A DNA stretch of 64,000 nucleotides from Deltaproteobacteria bacterium HGW-Deltaproteobacteria-18 (GCA_002841885.1 PHBE01000001.1:62001-126000); one strand, 5' to 3'. Numbered from the stretch's first letter, positions 26,629 through 35,984 are shown. The notes: generated by a model from the sequence alone, not told the origin. Program-made: numbers and translations.

Positions 26629-27711
26629 TCAACCCAGATGAAAAGACCGGCCGCGCAACATCCATCCGCCTGCGACGGCCGTAAAAAAAACATTGGCCGC
26701 CCAGGCTGCCAGCATCGGTGGCACAAGGCCTTTTTCCCCGGCTGAGGCGCATAGCACGAACAATCCGTAATAACAGAATGTGGCCACCAGCCCGATGGGG
26801 ATGATGACGAAAAGCGACCCGAAAAGGGACACCACGGCCAGGGCGATGAGCGCCATGACCAGAACCGAGGCGGCATAGGCCAGCTTCATGTGCCAGGCGG
26901 TCTGTAATCGCTCGATATTCGATCCGGAATCCTGCAGCCGTCTTATTTCGGCGCCCAGTTGCCAAAGCGGCAACGACTCGAGCCGGGTCTTGGGGTCGAC
27001 GATCAGAAAGCTGCCCAGGTCGGTGCGCAGATCAAGCTCCATCTGCGCCGTTTTTTGCACCTCAAAGGAGGCGGGAAAAGTACGCGTCACGTCTGTCAGA
27101 AGCCAACCGGCGGCAGTCGATTTGAAGGTCCGGGCCTGCAGTATCTCTTCTATGCTCCCGGCGTCGTCATCTTCCAGGACATGCACCGTCAGCCTTGAAC
27201 CCTGCCCAGCGGCCGGGGTCACCTCACCCATGTGCACGATGCGGTTGCCTTCACGGAACCAGATGTCAGAAAGCTGCCGTTTTTCAATCTGTCGGTTGCG
27301 CACCTCCTCGTTCCAGATCCGATCCGCCGCCCTGTGACCGCTCACGCCAAGCGCTTCGGAAAACAGGAGCTGCACCACGCAAAGGGCAAGGGCGTACCAG
27401 ATCACGGACTTGGCCACCGCCCCCGGCGACACGGAGCAGGCCTCCAGGGCCAGCAACTCGCGGCTGCGCAGCATGAGGCCCATCTGCACCATGAGTGCGA
27501 TCAGGAATACCGCCGGAAAAATCTGGGCCAGGATAAAGGGCGTGCGGTAGAGAAAATAGGCGCCGATGGAAGAAAACCCCACGCCCGCCTCCAGAAAATC
27601 ATCCAGCCGGTCGAACAGATCGATGAAGACATAAATTCCAAGGCCGATGCCGCAGACGAGAAGCAAAAGAAAAAGATTTTGCCGCAGAATATAACGTGTC
27701 AGCAAATTCAT
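26629..27711 (-). CDS. lptG: LPS export permease LptG
   Basis: This 360-residue YjgP/YjgQ-family protein has three N-terminal and three C-terminal membrane segments around a periplasmic beta-jellyroll domain (about 130-260). The N-terminus LTRYILRQNLFLLLLV and IDLFDRLDDFLE are typical of LptG. With LptF and the LptB ATPase it extracts lipopolysaccharide from the inner membrane. It overlaps lptF by four bases. No lptA, lptB or lptC is nearby. Confidence 0.92.
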   Translation of the reverse strand: MNLLTRYILRQNLFLLLLVCGIGLGIYVFIDLFDRLDDFLEAGVGFSSIGAYFLYRTPFILAQIFPAVFLIALMVQMGLMLRSRELLALEACSVSPGAVAKSVIWYALALCVVQLLFSEALGVSGHRAADRIWNEEVRNRQIEKRQLSDIWFREGNRIVHMGEVTPAAGQGSRLTVHVLEDDDAGSIEEILQARTFKSTAAGWLLTDVTRTFPASFEVQKTAQMELDLRTDLGSFLIVDPKTRLESLPLWQLGAEIRRLQDSGSNIERLQTAWHMKLAYAASVLVMALIALAVVSLFGSLFVIIPIGLVATFCYYGLFVLCASAGEKGLVPPMLAAWAANVFFTAVAGGWMLRGRSFHLG

Positions 27712-28886
27712 GCGTCAGCCCCCTTCATGCCCAGGATTCTCAGCAACCAGAACCGGAACGCCCTGAAATTGACCTCCCTCTCCGTCGCGACCAGCCACAT
27801 GCCTACCGCCGCAGCCAGCATGAAAACGATATTGGGCAACCACAAGGCCAGGGCCGGAACCAATACCCCGCTTTCAGCCAGGGACATGCCCCCGGACAAA
27901 AGCACATAATAGAGAAAAAAAGCCCCCAGACAGACGATGAGCCCGTACTGACGTTTCATGCCCTGAAAGAAAAATGCCAGCGGCAGTGCAAAAAATCCGA
28001 GCACGATGCAGGCTGCGGGGAGGGAAAAGCGCTTGTGCAGTTCAATCTCCACCCGACGCTGAAAATTGACACTCGTGTCCTGGAATCCGGCGTCCTTCAA
28101 CGCCTGCAGATCCTTCCAGGACATCTCCTTGGGGGCCTTGTCCTTGAGTTCGAAACCTCCCAAAAGTCGCGTCATGTCCAAGGAAAGGATGTAGCTTTCA
28201 AAGCTGATGACGCTCAGCTCCCCGCCCTCCTCACGGTAGACATGCCCGTCCTCCAGGCGCACGAAGACCTGACCGAGTTCCGGGTCGGAATCGATCTGCC
28301 CCACGGGGGCGACAATCGTCGCGCGGGCCTTTGATCTTGAGCTGTCGAGAACGAAGACGTCAAGCAATGCGCCGCTGCCCGGGTCGGCCTGGCGGGCATA
28401 GACGGTCAGGCCGGGAAAGGAGGTATTGAAGACTCCGGGCTGCACGTTGACGGAAGTCTTGTGCCGGGCCAGTTCCACGACCGTCTGCCGGAAATTGTCC
28501 ATGCCCCAGGATATGCCCGAGAGGGAAATCCACACCGTCAGCGCGGAACACAGCAGGCACAGGAGCATGGGCGCGGGCAAAAGAGGCCAGATGCTGACCC
28601 CTCCGGCGCGCAGTGAAATGAGCTCCCGGTCAGCCCCCATCCGCAGAAAAGTCAAAAAAAGACCGAGCATGCACGAAACCGGAATGAGCATGATCAGAAA
28701 AAAAGGGCTCAGGTAGGTAAAGAGCTTGACCAGATCAAAAAAAGTCACGCCCTGAGCCATGAACAGATCCCGCAGCTGCAGGAGGCGACCAAGCAGGATG
28801 AGACACAAAAAGCCTCCCAGACAGATGGAGGCAATGATCCCCATCTCCTTGAAAAGCTCCCGTTGCAGGAGAGGCACTCGAATCAC
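27708..28886 (-). CDS. lptF: LPS export permease LptF
   Basis: The 392-residue partner permease has the same layout: membrane segments near 15-35, 50-75 and 100-120, a periplasmic domain, and three more segments at about 285-375. ELISLRAGGVS is the conserved coupling-helix region contacting LptB. The start overlaps the stop of the upstream 60-residue gene (ATGA) and the stop overlaps the lptG start. Confidence 0.92.
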   Translation of the reverse strand: MIRVPLLQRELFKEMGIIASICLGGFLCLILLGRLLQLRDLFMAQGVTFFDLVKLFTYLSPFFLIMLIPVSCMLGLFLTFLRMGADRELISLRAGGVSIWPLLPAPMLLCLLCSALTVWISLSGISWGMDNFRQTVVELARHKTSVNVQPGVFNTSFPGLTVYARQADPGSGALLDVFVLDSSRSKARATIVAPVGQIDSDPELGQVFVRLEDGHVYREEGGELSVISFESYILSLDMTRLLGGFELKDKAPKEMSWKDLQALKDAGFQDTSVNFQRRVEIELHKRFSLPAACIVLGFFALPLAFFFQGMKRQYGLIVCLGAFFLYYVLLSGGMSLAESGVLVPALALWLPNIVFMLAAAVGMWLVATEREVNFRAFRFWLLRILGMKGADA

Positions 28887-29065
28887 CGGGACTCGGCCTC
28901 CTCACGGTAGAACCTCGCCAGAGCCAGCTCTTCCGGCGGGGTCAGATCGAACTGCATGCCCGCCTGGGCCGTGAGCTTCTTCAAATCGGGGTATTCGTGG
29001 CGACGCTCCTCGATCCAGGCAATGGCGTTGCGCAGGTTCTTGTCGCCGGGCATGATGGTTGTCAT
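28883..29065 (-). CDS. Conserved-looking 60-residue protein upstream of lptF
   Basis: A 60-residue, charged, soluble protein (MTTIMPGDKNLRNAIAWIEE at the start) with no recognised domain. A GGAG ribosome site lies about ten bases before the ATG, and the stop overlaps the lptF start as ATGA, which strongly supports translation. It lies 69 bases downstream of comEC in the same direction. Its composition suggests two or three helices. Confidence 0.7.
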   Translation of the reverse strand: MTTIMPGDKNLRNAIAWIEERRHEYPDLKKLTAQAGMQFDLTPPEELALARFYREEAESR

Positions 29066-29134
29066 CAGGTTCTCCTTCAGGGGTTGTCCGTACCGACACG
29101 CCCATACAGGAAAGGCCCGCGAGGCACAATCGGA

Positions 29135-31402
29135 TCAATTCCCGCGAAACGCCCCGAAGCGTGCGCTTTCGACACGCACCGCCTCTTCCCCTCGCCAGCG
29201 GAATCTGAGCGCGCCGTGATCGGCAGTGGTCAATACCTCAAGGCCCGCCCGCCTGCAGGCCCGCACTACGGAAGGGTGAGGAAAACCGAAACGGTTGCCC
29301 GGTCCGCAGGCAGCCACGGCCAAATTCGCCCCAACCTCGGCATAAAAACGCGGGTGCAGGCTCGATTTGGAGCCGTGATGGGGAAGCACCAGGACCTCGG
29401 CCGAAAGCGCCCGCCCCTGGCTTGTAAGCTGCTCAAGGGCGCGTTTTTCCAGATCGCCAGGCAGTAGGGCCAGCCCGCGCCCCTTCCAGACCAGACGCAG
29501 CACCAGCGAAGTGTCGTTGTCGGAACTGCCGGTCTCCGTGAAGGCAGGATGCAGCACTTCAAGATGCAGGTCGGGCTCTATGACAACATTGTCTCCGGCA
29601 CGCAGCATTCGCACCGGCCATGGATTCTGATCCAGCCTGGCCACCAGCCGCCCCGAATCATTTGAGCTGTCCACAAGCCCGCTCCATCCGAACCAGCCCA
29701 CATCAAAAGCCTCGAGAATGTAGAAAAGCCCCCGCAGGTGATCAGCATGGACATGGGACAAAAGCACCGCGTCCACCTGTGGAGGATGCATCCAGCTCAG
29801 CGCCGGCCCAACCACCGCACGCCCCGGATCATAGTCGGCGCTCCACCCTCCCCCGCCATCCACGAGGACTGTCCTTCCAGTCCTGCCGCGTACAAGGATC
29901 GCCTGACTCATCCCTGTATCAAGCACCGTCATTTCAACCTCGTCACGCAGTTGCCCACCCTCCTGCCACAATGACGGAACGGCCAGCAACGTCAGCCCAA
30001 CTCCCAGAAACAGAAACGCCTTTGCCCGGGGCCGTGCAGCGTCCAGAAGCACGCTCCCCGCCACCAGCGCGACTCCGTACCCGACCACCTGCATTCCCGA
30101 AGGGCGCAGCACCGGCGTTACCGCAAGGTTGCCAGCCCCATCGAGAAACACCAGGCAGCGATCCAGAACGTCCACTCCCCAGGCCGCCGCGAAAAAGAAT
30201 TTTTCGGCCAGAAACGAACACCATGGTGCCGCCGCAACCCCCAGAAAAGACAGGGGCAGCACTGCCAGACTGAGCACCGGCAGCCACAGGAGATTGAGCC
30301 ACAGATGCGCCGTGACTTCGGAGAAATACAGAACCTGCGCAGGCAGGATGAAAAGATTGGCGCAGCATGTCACCGCCAAGGGTGTCAACAGCCAATGAAA
30401 GCTTCGCCAGAAGGCGCTTCGCTCACGTAAGGGAGCAAGCAGGGCCGCCGCCGCGGGCATGAAAAGGACGAGACCGGCGACGGCCAGCACGGAGAGCTGC
30501 AAGCTCAGATCGTGGACCGCTGCGGGATCGGCAATGGCCAGCACGGCCATGGCGGCAAAGAGTGCGTCCTGTGGATGCGACCTGGCTCCGATGAAGAGAT
30601 GCAGGACCACGGCGGCAAGCATGACGAAAGCACGCAAAAGTGAGGGGGGAAAATCGCCGAGCCACAGATAGGCGACAACCGGCGGCAAAGCCAGAAGCGC
30701 GGCCAGTTTTCGGCGCGGGAGGAACAGGAGCAGCGTGGGGCAGACCCGACTCAAAACCCTGGCCGCGCCCAGGCCAAAGCTTGCGACCAGAGCCAGATGC
30801 AGCCCTGACAGAGCCAGGCTGTGGGACAGCCCGGCCCGACGGATGCGGTCCATGAAGGCGGTCCCAAGCAGCAGTCTGTCCCCGAAGAGAAGCGCCCTGA
30901 CCGCCGCGCCGCCCTGCGTGTCCGGCACCAGCGTGCAGGCCAGATCCAGCAAGCGGCTTCTAAGACTGGTCCGCCCTTCACCCCAGATTACAGGAGCAGC
31001 GCCACGCGAATACGCCCGGTAACGAACATCCATGCGCATCCAGTATTCCTCGCTGGAGGAAAGGCCGAAATTGACCCTTGAGCGCAATTCACGAATGCGC
31101 AGATCGGCCGTGAATTCCCGGCCGATCTGCGGCACGAGGGGAGGATCCGTCCAGGTCCAGAGCAGTCGACCCGGCAGGGTCGCATTCATGTCCACCGCCG
31201 CCACATCGCGGACGAAAACACTGACCCTGCGCCCCGGATGCGTGCGCACCTCATCCACGACACCATGTATCCGCACCGGGGCGTTCCATACCACCGCCGT
31301 ATCATGCTCTGCAGCGGGCGCACCCGCAAGCAACCCCAGGCAGAAGAATGTCGCCATGAGCACAAGGGTTCGACCGCGACGGGCAAATGCCAGCGCGGTC
31401 AA
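29135..31402 (-). CDS. comEC: ComEC/Rec2 DNA-internalisation channel protein
   Basis: From the first usual start codon (TTG, 31402) this encodes 755 residues: an OB-like domain (about 45-140), the multi-span ComEC competence domain (about 185-450, with HSLALSGLHLAL and LPPVVAYLWLGDFPPSLLRAF) and a metallo-beta-lactamase-like domain (about 500-740) with SHVHADHLRG and LPHHGSKSS. The protein forms the inner-membrane channel for single-stranded DNA uptake. The reading frame stays open for 57 codons upstream, to a stop at 31576-31574, and encodes a hydrophobic stretch (WQLWVLGYLGGILAW) expected of the ComEC N-terminus, so the real start probably lies upstream at a non-standard codon. Confidence 0.88.
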   Translation of the reverse strand: MTALAFARRGRTLVLMATFFCLGLLAGAPAAEHDTAVVWNAPVRIHGVVDEVRTHPGRRVSVFVRDVAAVDMNATLPGRLLWTWTDPPLVPQIGREFTADLRIRELRSRVNFGLSSSEEYWMRMDVRYRAYSRGAAPVIWGEGRTSLRSRLLDLACTLVPDTQGGAAVRALLFGDRLLLGTAFMDRIRRAGLSHSLALSGLHLALVASFGLGAARVLSRVCPTLLLFLPRRKLAALLALPPVVAYLWLGDFPPSLLRAFVMLAAVVLHLFIGARSHPQDALFAAMAVLAIADPAAVHDLSLQLSVLAVAGLVLFMPAAAALLAPLRERSAFWRSFHWLLTPLAVTCCANLFILPAQVLYFSEVTAHLWLNLLWLPVLSLAVLPLSFLGVAAAPWCSFLAEKFFFAAAWGVDVLDRCLVFLDGAGNLAVTPVLRPSGMQVVGYGVALVAGSVLLDAARPRAKAFLFLGVGLTLLAVPSLWQEGGQLRDEVEMTVLDTGMSQAILVRGRTGRTVLVDGGGGWSADYDPGRAVVGPALSWMHPPQVDAVLLSHVHADHLRGLFYILEAFDVGWFGWSGLVDSSNDSGRLVARLDQNPWPVRMLRAGDNVVIEPDLHLEVLHPAFTETGSSDNDTSLVLRLVWKGRGLALLPGDLEKRALEQLTSQGRALSAEVLVLPHHGSKSSLHPRFYAEVGANLAVAACGPGNRFGFPHPSVVRACRRAGLEVLTTADHGALRFRWRGEEAVRVESARFGAFRGN

Positions 31403-31521
31403 TGCGCTGGCGATCGCGACTGGCAGGACATGGGCCCAGGCAAGAATTCCGCCGAGATAGCCCAGTACCCAGAGCTGCCAGGGAAGAGGGGGGATGGGTT
31501 TTTGAATGCGCGTTTGCTGAA

Positions 31522-31527
31522 CCTCCT
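31522..31527 (-). promoter_or_regulatory. Consensus Shine-Dalgarno without a normal start codon (comEC leader)
   Basis: AGGAGG read leftward at 31527-31522 is a perfect ribosome binding sequence. At normal spacing there is no ATG, GTG or TTG; an ACG (31513-31511) sits eight bases away in the comEC frame and an ATT (31507-31505) fourteen bases away. This suggests comEC initiates here at a rare codon. Confidence 0.4.
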
Positions 31528-31696
31528 GACCAGCAAGGCTAGCAAATCGCGTTTCATGTGTCGTACGCAGAAGTCAGTATTATCGGCGACAAAGGACCAA
31601 GAAGGGCGTTGCCTCCCGGCCGCATCTCGGGCTATGCATACTCATGGGCCGACCCGATGTGTCCAAAGCCCATTCCAAAGACTTCAAGGAGCCCAA

Positions 31697-32116
31697 ATGG
31701 AAGAGTTTTCAGTACTGCTTGTGGACGATGAGGAAGACTTCCTGCGCACGATCATCAAAAGACTGGCCAAGCGCGGCCTGAAGGTCCAGGGGGCGTCCCG
31801 GGGCGAGCAGGCGCTGGCCATGCTCGCCGAGGAACCACGCGACGTGGTTGTGCTCGATGTGAAGATGCCGGGCATGGACGGGCTGGAAGTGCTGAGAAGA
31901 ATCAAGGCAGACTGGCCCAGCACCGAGGTCATCATGCTCACCGGTCACGCCAGCATCGACGCGGCCATGGAAGGGATGAACCGTGGAGCCTTCGACTATC
32001 TGATGAAGCCTGCCGATCTGGAAGACCTGCTCTACAAGCTTGAAGACGCGTATCGCAAAAAGAGCATCAACGACAGCCGTCAGGCCGCATCCACCACAAA
32101 CAGCGATCCGGCCTAG
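31697..32116 (+). CDS. Single-domain response regulator (CheY-like receiver)
   Basis: The 139-residue protein is a bare receiver domain: acidic pocket VDDEED (Asp10, Asp11), phosphoacceptor Asp54 in VVLDVKMPG, the switch Thr in VIMLTGHA and Lys in LMKPAD. About 15 residues follow the domain and no output domain is present. The ATG at 31697 has AAGGAG six bases upstream. The next gene starts 28 bases after its stop, so the two probably form an operon. No partner kinase is adjacent. Confidence 0.93.
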   Translation: MEEFSVLLVDDEEDFLRTIIKRLAKRGLKVQGASRGEQALAMLAEEPRDVVVLDVKMPGMDGLEVLRRIKADWPSTEVIMLTGHASIDAAMEGMNRGAFDYLMKPADLEDLLYKLEDAYRKKSINDSRQAASTTNSDPA

Positions 32117-32144
32117 GCCGGGCTCTTTTACAACAGGACTTGAC

Positions 32145-35100
32145 GTGGCGCATTCCCGTCTCTTCTTCGATTCCAACGACTATACGCTGCTGCGCATCGT
32201 CAATGATGTTCTGGACCGCACGGCGCAGAACACCAATATCCGTTCCCTGCTCGATTCGTGCATGCATCCGCACGGCATCAAGGAAATGGCCGCGCCGCGC
32301 GTGCTCCGCATCGCCTATGCCATCGCGAGCCTCCTCGGTTCCCTGGAAGTGGGCATGTCCTCCGACCGGCTCAACGCATTGCGCGCACTCAAGGACGAGG
32401 TGCTGCTCGCGGGCAACGCCTATCTGCAGAAGAACACCTCACGGGTGCTCCTGCAGATCATGAAGGAGCTCATACGCCATCGGGAGGACGAGCACACCCA
32501 GCTGCGCCTCGCGCATGACTTTCGCATGGCCTCCTCCGGCAAGCCCCGCGTGGTCCGGGCCGAGCTCGACAAATACCACCTCCTGGAAATGCCCGAGGAG
32601 TGGAACCAGCTCGCCTTCGACCACCATGTCCACGACGCCAACACCAAGGGCCGCAAATCCCCGACCCACCTGGTCATGGACGCCTGGATCAAGGGCGTGC
32701 GTTTTCTGACCGTGGTCTACTACAACTATGTAGACGCCGAAGTGGCCGAGGAACTCCTGGAAGCGGGCTGCATACTGGGCATGCACATCCGCATCGGCAT
32801 CGATGTTTCCTCCCGCTTTCGAGGCAAGTATGTACGCGTGATCTGGGAGCCCCAGAGCTACACCGATCCCAAATCCTTCCGCGCCTTTCTCGGAGAGCAG
32901 CCGGTCAAGGCCTTCATGAAGGAAGGGCGGATGGTTTCCGCCTATCAGCAGAAATACGTCTTCGAAGCCTTGCAGGCATACAACCGCATCCACCGTATCG
33001 AACTGGCCAAGGAGTATGGCCTTGAACTCGACATGCTCGACGAAAAGGCCTTCGCCACTTTCGTGGGCACGGGGCAGCCGTCCCTCCTGCATCTGGCCAA
33101 ATACATTCAGAGCGGGATGCATCCCAAGCTCAAGCAGGCCGCGCAGGGCATGGCCCAGGAGTACGAAACCGCCACACCTAAGCGGCGCCAGGAGCTGGAG
33201 GAACATCTCAAGGCCCTGAACGCCATCGATTCGGAACTGCTCATCAACCGCTACCTGCAACCATGCCGCAACCCGGAGTTGCACGACCCGACCATTCCCC
33301 AGGATACTCCCGAAGTCCCGCCCCTGCTGCGCCTCAACATCGGAGAACTGCTGCCAAGGCTGGCCAAATTTCACTCCACGTCTCATTTCACGCTGAACCT
33401 GAGCAACCTCTCCACGGCCGATGCCCTGGAAATTCTGTACGACTGCCAGGGACACATCAGCAACATCGAGCTCTACAACCTCAAGGACGCGGCCAGAGGC
33501 AAATGGTCAATGCCCGTGTCGTCGCATCTGGTCTGTCCGGGCGACGTCGTGGATGCCATCAGCCCGGAACGTACGTGCGCCCAGATTGCGGAACTGCAAA
33601 AGGCTCTGAACGAAGACAACGTCATCGCCTTGAAACGCGCCATCCGTGCCGTGATATGGTCCTTCGAGGAAGATCGGCTGTCACTGGAAAACACTCTGGC
33701 CCATGCGCGAAACAAGAACGTGCTCTCGCATGCGACCGGGCTTGAACGAGAACGTCTGCTCATGGAGGCGCGCAAGAACAAGCTTCTCGACATTCTTTTC
33801 AACATCGAAACGTTCCACAAATACTACAAGAAGCGCCCCCTGGGCTCACGCATTGGAAGTGGTTCCACGGGCCAGTCGCGGCATCAGTTCGGAATGGGTG
33901 TGGTGGTGCTTGAAACTCTCCCCAAACGAGCCCAGAGAATCGCGCTGAATCAGTCTCAAAGGCAGCGCAAACAGCTCCCGGTCACCGCCAGGATGACGGT
34001 TCATTTCCGCACCCGCTGTCACACAAAAAAGGAAGATCCTTTTCTTTTGAGGCTGGCCCGGAGGATACCCGGAATGGAACTGGCCGGGTGCTGCCGGGAG
34101 CAGGAATGGTTTCTCGACAGCATCGACATCCATCCCAAGCGCCTGGGCAACATCGTCACCCTGGGCGGCGTGCAGCTAGAGCACGACAACGGACTACGCA
34201 TCACCAAGAAAGATGGTTCCGACGACGAAAACCACATGTCCCTGAAGTACCTGAACACGGGGCTGAAGAACGTCCTCAAGATCCTGATCGGGTTCATTCC
34301 GGCCTTCCTGACCTTTGCCCTGACCAAGGACTGGTGGGTGCTGGCCTATTTCGGGGGGCTGATCTGGTTCGCCATCACCGGCGTGCGCAACATTCTGCAG
34401 GCAGTGCTCGGCGGGGGCGGCTTGACGCGCTCACCTCTTTTACAGTGGAACTCCCTGATCAGTTGGAGCCGCGTTGCCGACGATCTGCTCTACACAGGCT
34501 TCTCCGTCCCCCTGCTGGATCTTTTGGTCAAGACCATTATCCTGGATCGTGGTCTCGGCATCACCACGGCCACGGACCCGGTTTTGCTTTTTGCGTCCAT
34601 GGCCCTGGCCAACGGCATCTACATCTCCAGCCACAATACCTTCCGCGGCCTGCCGCGTGCAGTGGTCCTGGCCAATTTCTTCCGCAGCATCCTGTCCATT
34701 CCGCTGGCCGTCCTCTTCAACAGCGGCATAGCCGGAAGCATGCACATGGCAGGACTGACCGGGGTGGAGCAGACGCTTCAGAAATGGGCCGCTATTATCT
34801 CAAAATTCGCCTCGGACTGCGTGGCCGCGGTCATCGAGGGCCTCGGCGACCGTCACAACAATGTGCGGGTGCGCCTGGCCGACTACCGTGCCAAACTCAT
34901 CGCCATGTTCGACGCCTTTGCCCGTCTGGATGTCCTTTTCCCGGAAGAAGACGTGCTAGACATGCTCCAGTCCCCCAAAATGTTCATGGAGACCATTTCC
35001 TACGAAGCGCGCGACCTGGAAAAGGTGCTCATCGTCAACGCCCTCGACCTCATGTACTTCTGGCTCTACCAGCCCCGGGCCGCGAAGGCCCTCGAATTCA

Positions 35101-35303
35101 TATCCCAGGACTTGAGCAAGGAGGAGTGGCTCATCTTTCTACGCTCCCAGTACGTGCTCAAGCGCTACCGCGAGATCAGCCAGATGTTCGTGGACGGACT
35201 GGTAGGCAAGAACTTTTCCCGGGCGCTGGCCTTCTATCTGGACAGGTCGGATGAATACCTGCTGGATATGGAAAAAATGGGGCGCAGCCGCAGGCTGCGT
35301 TGA
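32145..35303 (+). CDS. Large PHP-like membrane protein of unknown function
   Basis: This 1,052-residue protein starts at GTG 32145 with AGGA upstream. The first 700 residues are soluble. Around 155-240 they contain DHHVHD, VYYNYVD and GMHIRIGIDVSSRFRG, which resemble the metal-ligand pattern of PHP/TIM-barrel hydrolases. At about 705-760 and 780-890 there are four to six membrane segments with RGLPRAVVLANFFRS, and about 160 cytoplasmic residues close the protein. A weak resemblance of the membrane part to 'Gcr-type' membrane proteins is only an impression. I cannot name a function. It is downstream of a lone response regulator, which may control or bind it. Confidence 0.6.
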   Translation: MAHSRLFFDSNDYTLLRIVNDVLDRTAQNTNIRSLLDSCMHPHGIKEMAAPRVLRIAYAIASLLGSLEVGMSSDRLNALRALKDEVLLAGNAYLQKNTSRVLLQIMKELIRHREDEHTQLRLAHDFRMASSGKPRVVRAELDKYHLLEMPEEWNQLAFDHHVHDANTKGRKSPTHLVMDAWIKGVRFLTVVYYNYVDAEVAEELLEAGCILGMHIRIGIDVSSRFRGKYVRVIWEPQSYTDPKSFRAFLGEQPVKAFMKEGRMVSAYQQKYVFEALQAYNRIHRIELAKEYGLELDMLDEKAFATFVGTGQPSLLHLAKYIQSGMHPKLKQAAQGMAQEYETATPKRRQELEEHLKALNAIDSELLINRYLQPCRNPELHDPTIPQDTPEVPPLLRLNIGELLPRLAKFHSTSHFTLNLSNLSTADALEILYDCQGHISNIELYNLKDAARGKWSMPVSSHLVCPGDVVDAISPERTCAQIAELQKALNEDNVIALKRAIRAVIWSFEEDRLSLENTLAHARNKNVLSHATGLERERLLMEARKNKLLDILFNIETFHKYYKKRPLGSRIGSGSTGQSRHQFGMGVVVLETLPKRAQRIALNQSQRQRKQLPVTARMTVHFRTRCHTKKEDPFLLRLARRIPGMELAGCCREQEWFLDSIDIHPKRLGNIVTLGGVQLEHDNGLRITKKDGSDDENHMSLKYLNTGLKNVLKILIGFIPAFLTFALTKDWWVLAYFGGLIWFAITGVRNILQAVLGGGGLTRSPLLQWNSLISWSRVADDLLYTGFSVPLLDLLVKTIILDRGLGITTATDPVLLFASMALANGIYISSHNTFRGLPRAVVLANFFRSILSIPLAVLFNSGIAGSMHMAGLTGVEQTLQKWAAIISKFASDCVAAVIEGLGDRHNNVRVRLADYRAKLIAMFDAFARLDVLFPEEDVLDMLQSPKMFMETISYEARDLEKVLIVNALDLMYFWLYQPRAAKALEFISQDLSKEEWLIFLRSQYVLKRYREISQMFVDGLVGKNFSRALAFYLDRSDEYLLDMEKMGRSRRLR

Positions 35304-35354
35304 GAGGGCCGGGCCCGAAGGCTTTAGCGGGCATGACGTGCCGGAGAAGCATGG

Positions 35355-35374
35355 ATTCCCACTTTCGCGGGAAT
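35355..35374. repeat. REP-like hairpin
   Basis: ATTCCC and GGGAAT bracket a short stem-loop; read leftward it is an 8-bp stem (one G-T pair) closed by a GAAA tetraloop. The sequence type, with flanking GTCATTCCCGCG, resembles dispersed extragenic palindromes common in proteobacterial genomes. Only this one copy is in the window. Confidence 0.5.
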
Positions 35375-35492
35375 GACATCGAAGCGGGTTCCGCGGCTCA
35401 TTCCTCGAACGTTTTCCCGGCATTGCCAGGAAAGGCTTTCAGTCGCCCGGATGAAGAAATTGTTCACCCGCAGGGTACAGGCACCCCACTTT

Positions 35493-35945
35493 TCAAGTCC
35501 ATTTCCTGTCGATCATCAGGTGCGAGAAGTAACCCAGCACGGCAGCTCCGTAGAATGGGGCCATGGATTTCGGCGTTGCGCCATAAAGCCAGACCGGAAG
35601 CAGTACCAGAGGCAGGGGAACTGCAAGCATGGCCCACCAGGTATGGGTCCAGCCGCGGTGCGGACCGATGGCCGGAAACATGGCCGCCAGTCCCAGAACC
35701 GCCGCCCACTTGTAATAGCCCTGCACGATGAGGGCAAAATCGAGTACGGCCAGGGTCAGGTAAAAGATGTGCTGGCCCTTGGAATCCGTATCGACATCCG
35801 GAAAAAGGCTCCCAAGCAGCACCAGAGCACCGAGCACGGCCAGTTGCGGCAGCTCCGGAACATACGTCCCGCTCCAGAACAATCCCCCCAACACCGCGCC
35901 TCCGGTCAGCACCCCACCGACCAGATGTCCCTTGTATCCTGGCAT
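35493..35945 (-). CDS. YdjM-like inner-membrane metal-dependent hydrolase family protein
   Basis: The 150-residue protein has four hydrophobic segments and conserved polar residues between them: GHLVGG at the N-terminus, SLFPDVDTDSKGQH around 45-60, HRGWTHTWW around 95-103 and FSHLMID near the end. This pattern of His and Asp residues at membrane boundaries defines the YdjM/DUF457 group of putative hydrolases, one member of which is LexA-regulated in E. coli. Its substrate is unknown. It appears monocistronic. Confidence 0.8.
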   Translation of the reverse strand: MPGYKGHLVGGVLTGGAVLGGLFWSGTYVPELPQLAVLGALVLLGSLFPDVDTDSKGQHIFYLTLAVLDFALIVQGYYKWAAVLGLAAMFPAIGPHRGWTHTWWAMLAVPLPLVLLPVWLYGATPKSMAPFYGAAVLGYFSHLMIDRKWT

Positions 35946-35963
35946 GACAACCTCCAGAAATGC

Positions 35964-35984
35964 AAAAGCCCGGTCAAGCCGGGC
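35964..35984 (-). terminator. Rho-independent terminator after sufB
   Basis: GCCCGG (35968-35973) and CCGGGC (35979-35984) with a five-base loop, followed leftward by TTTTGC. It closes the sufCB operon. Confidence 0.7.
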
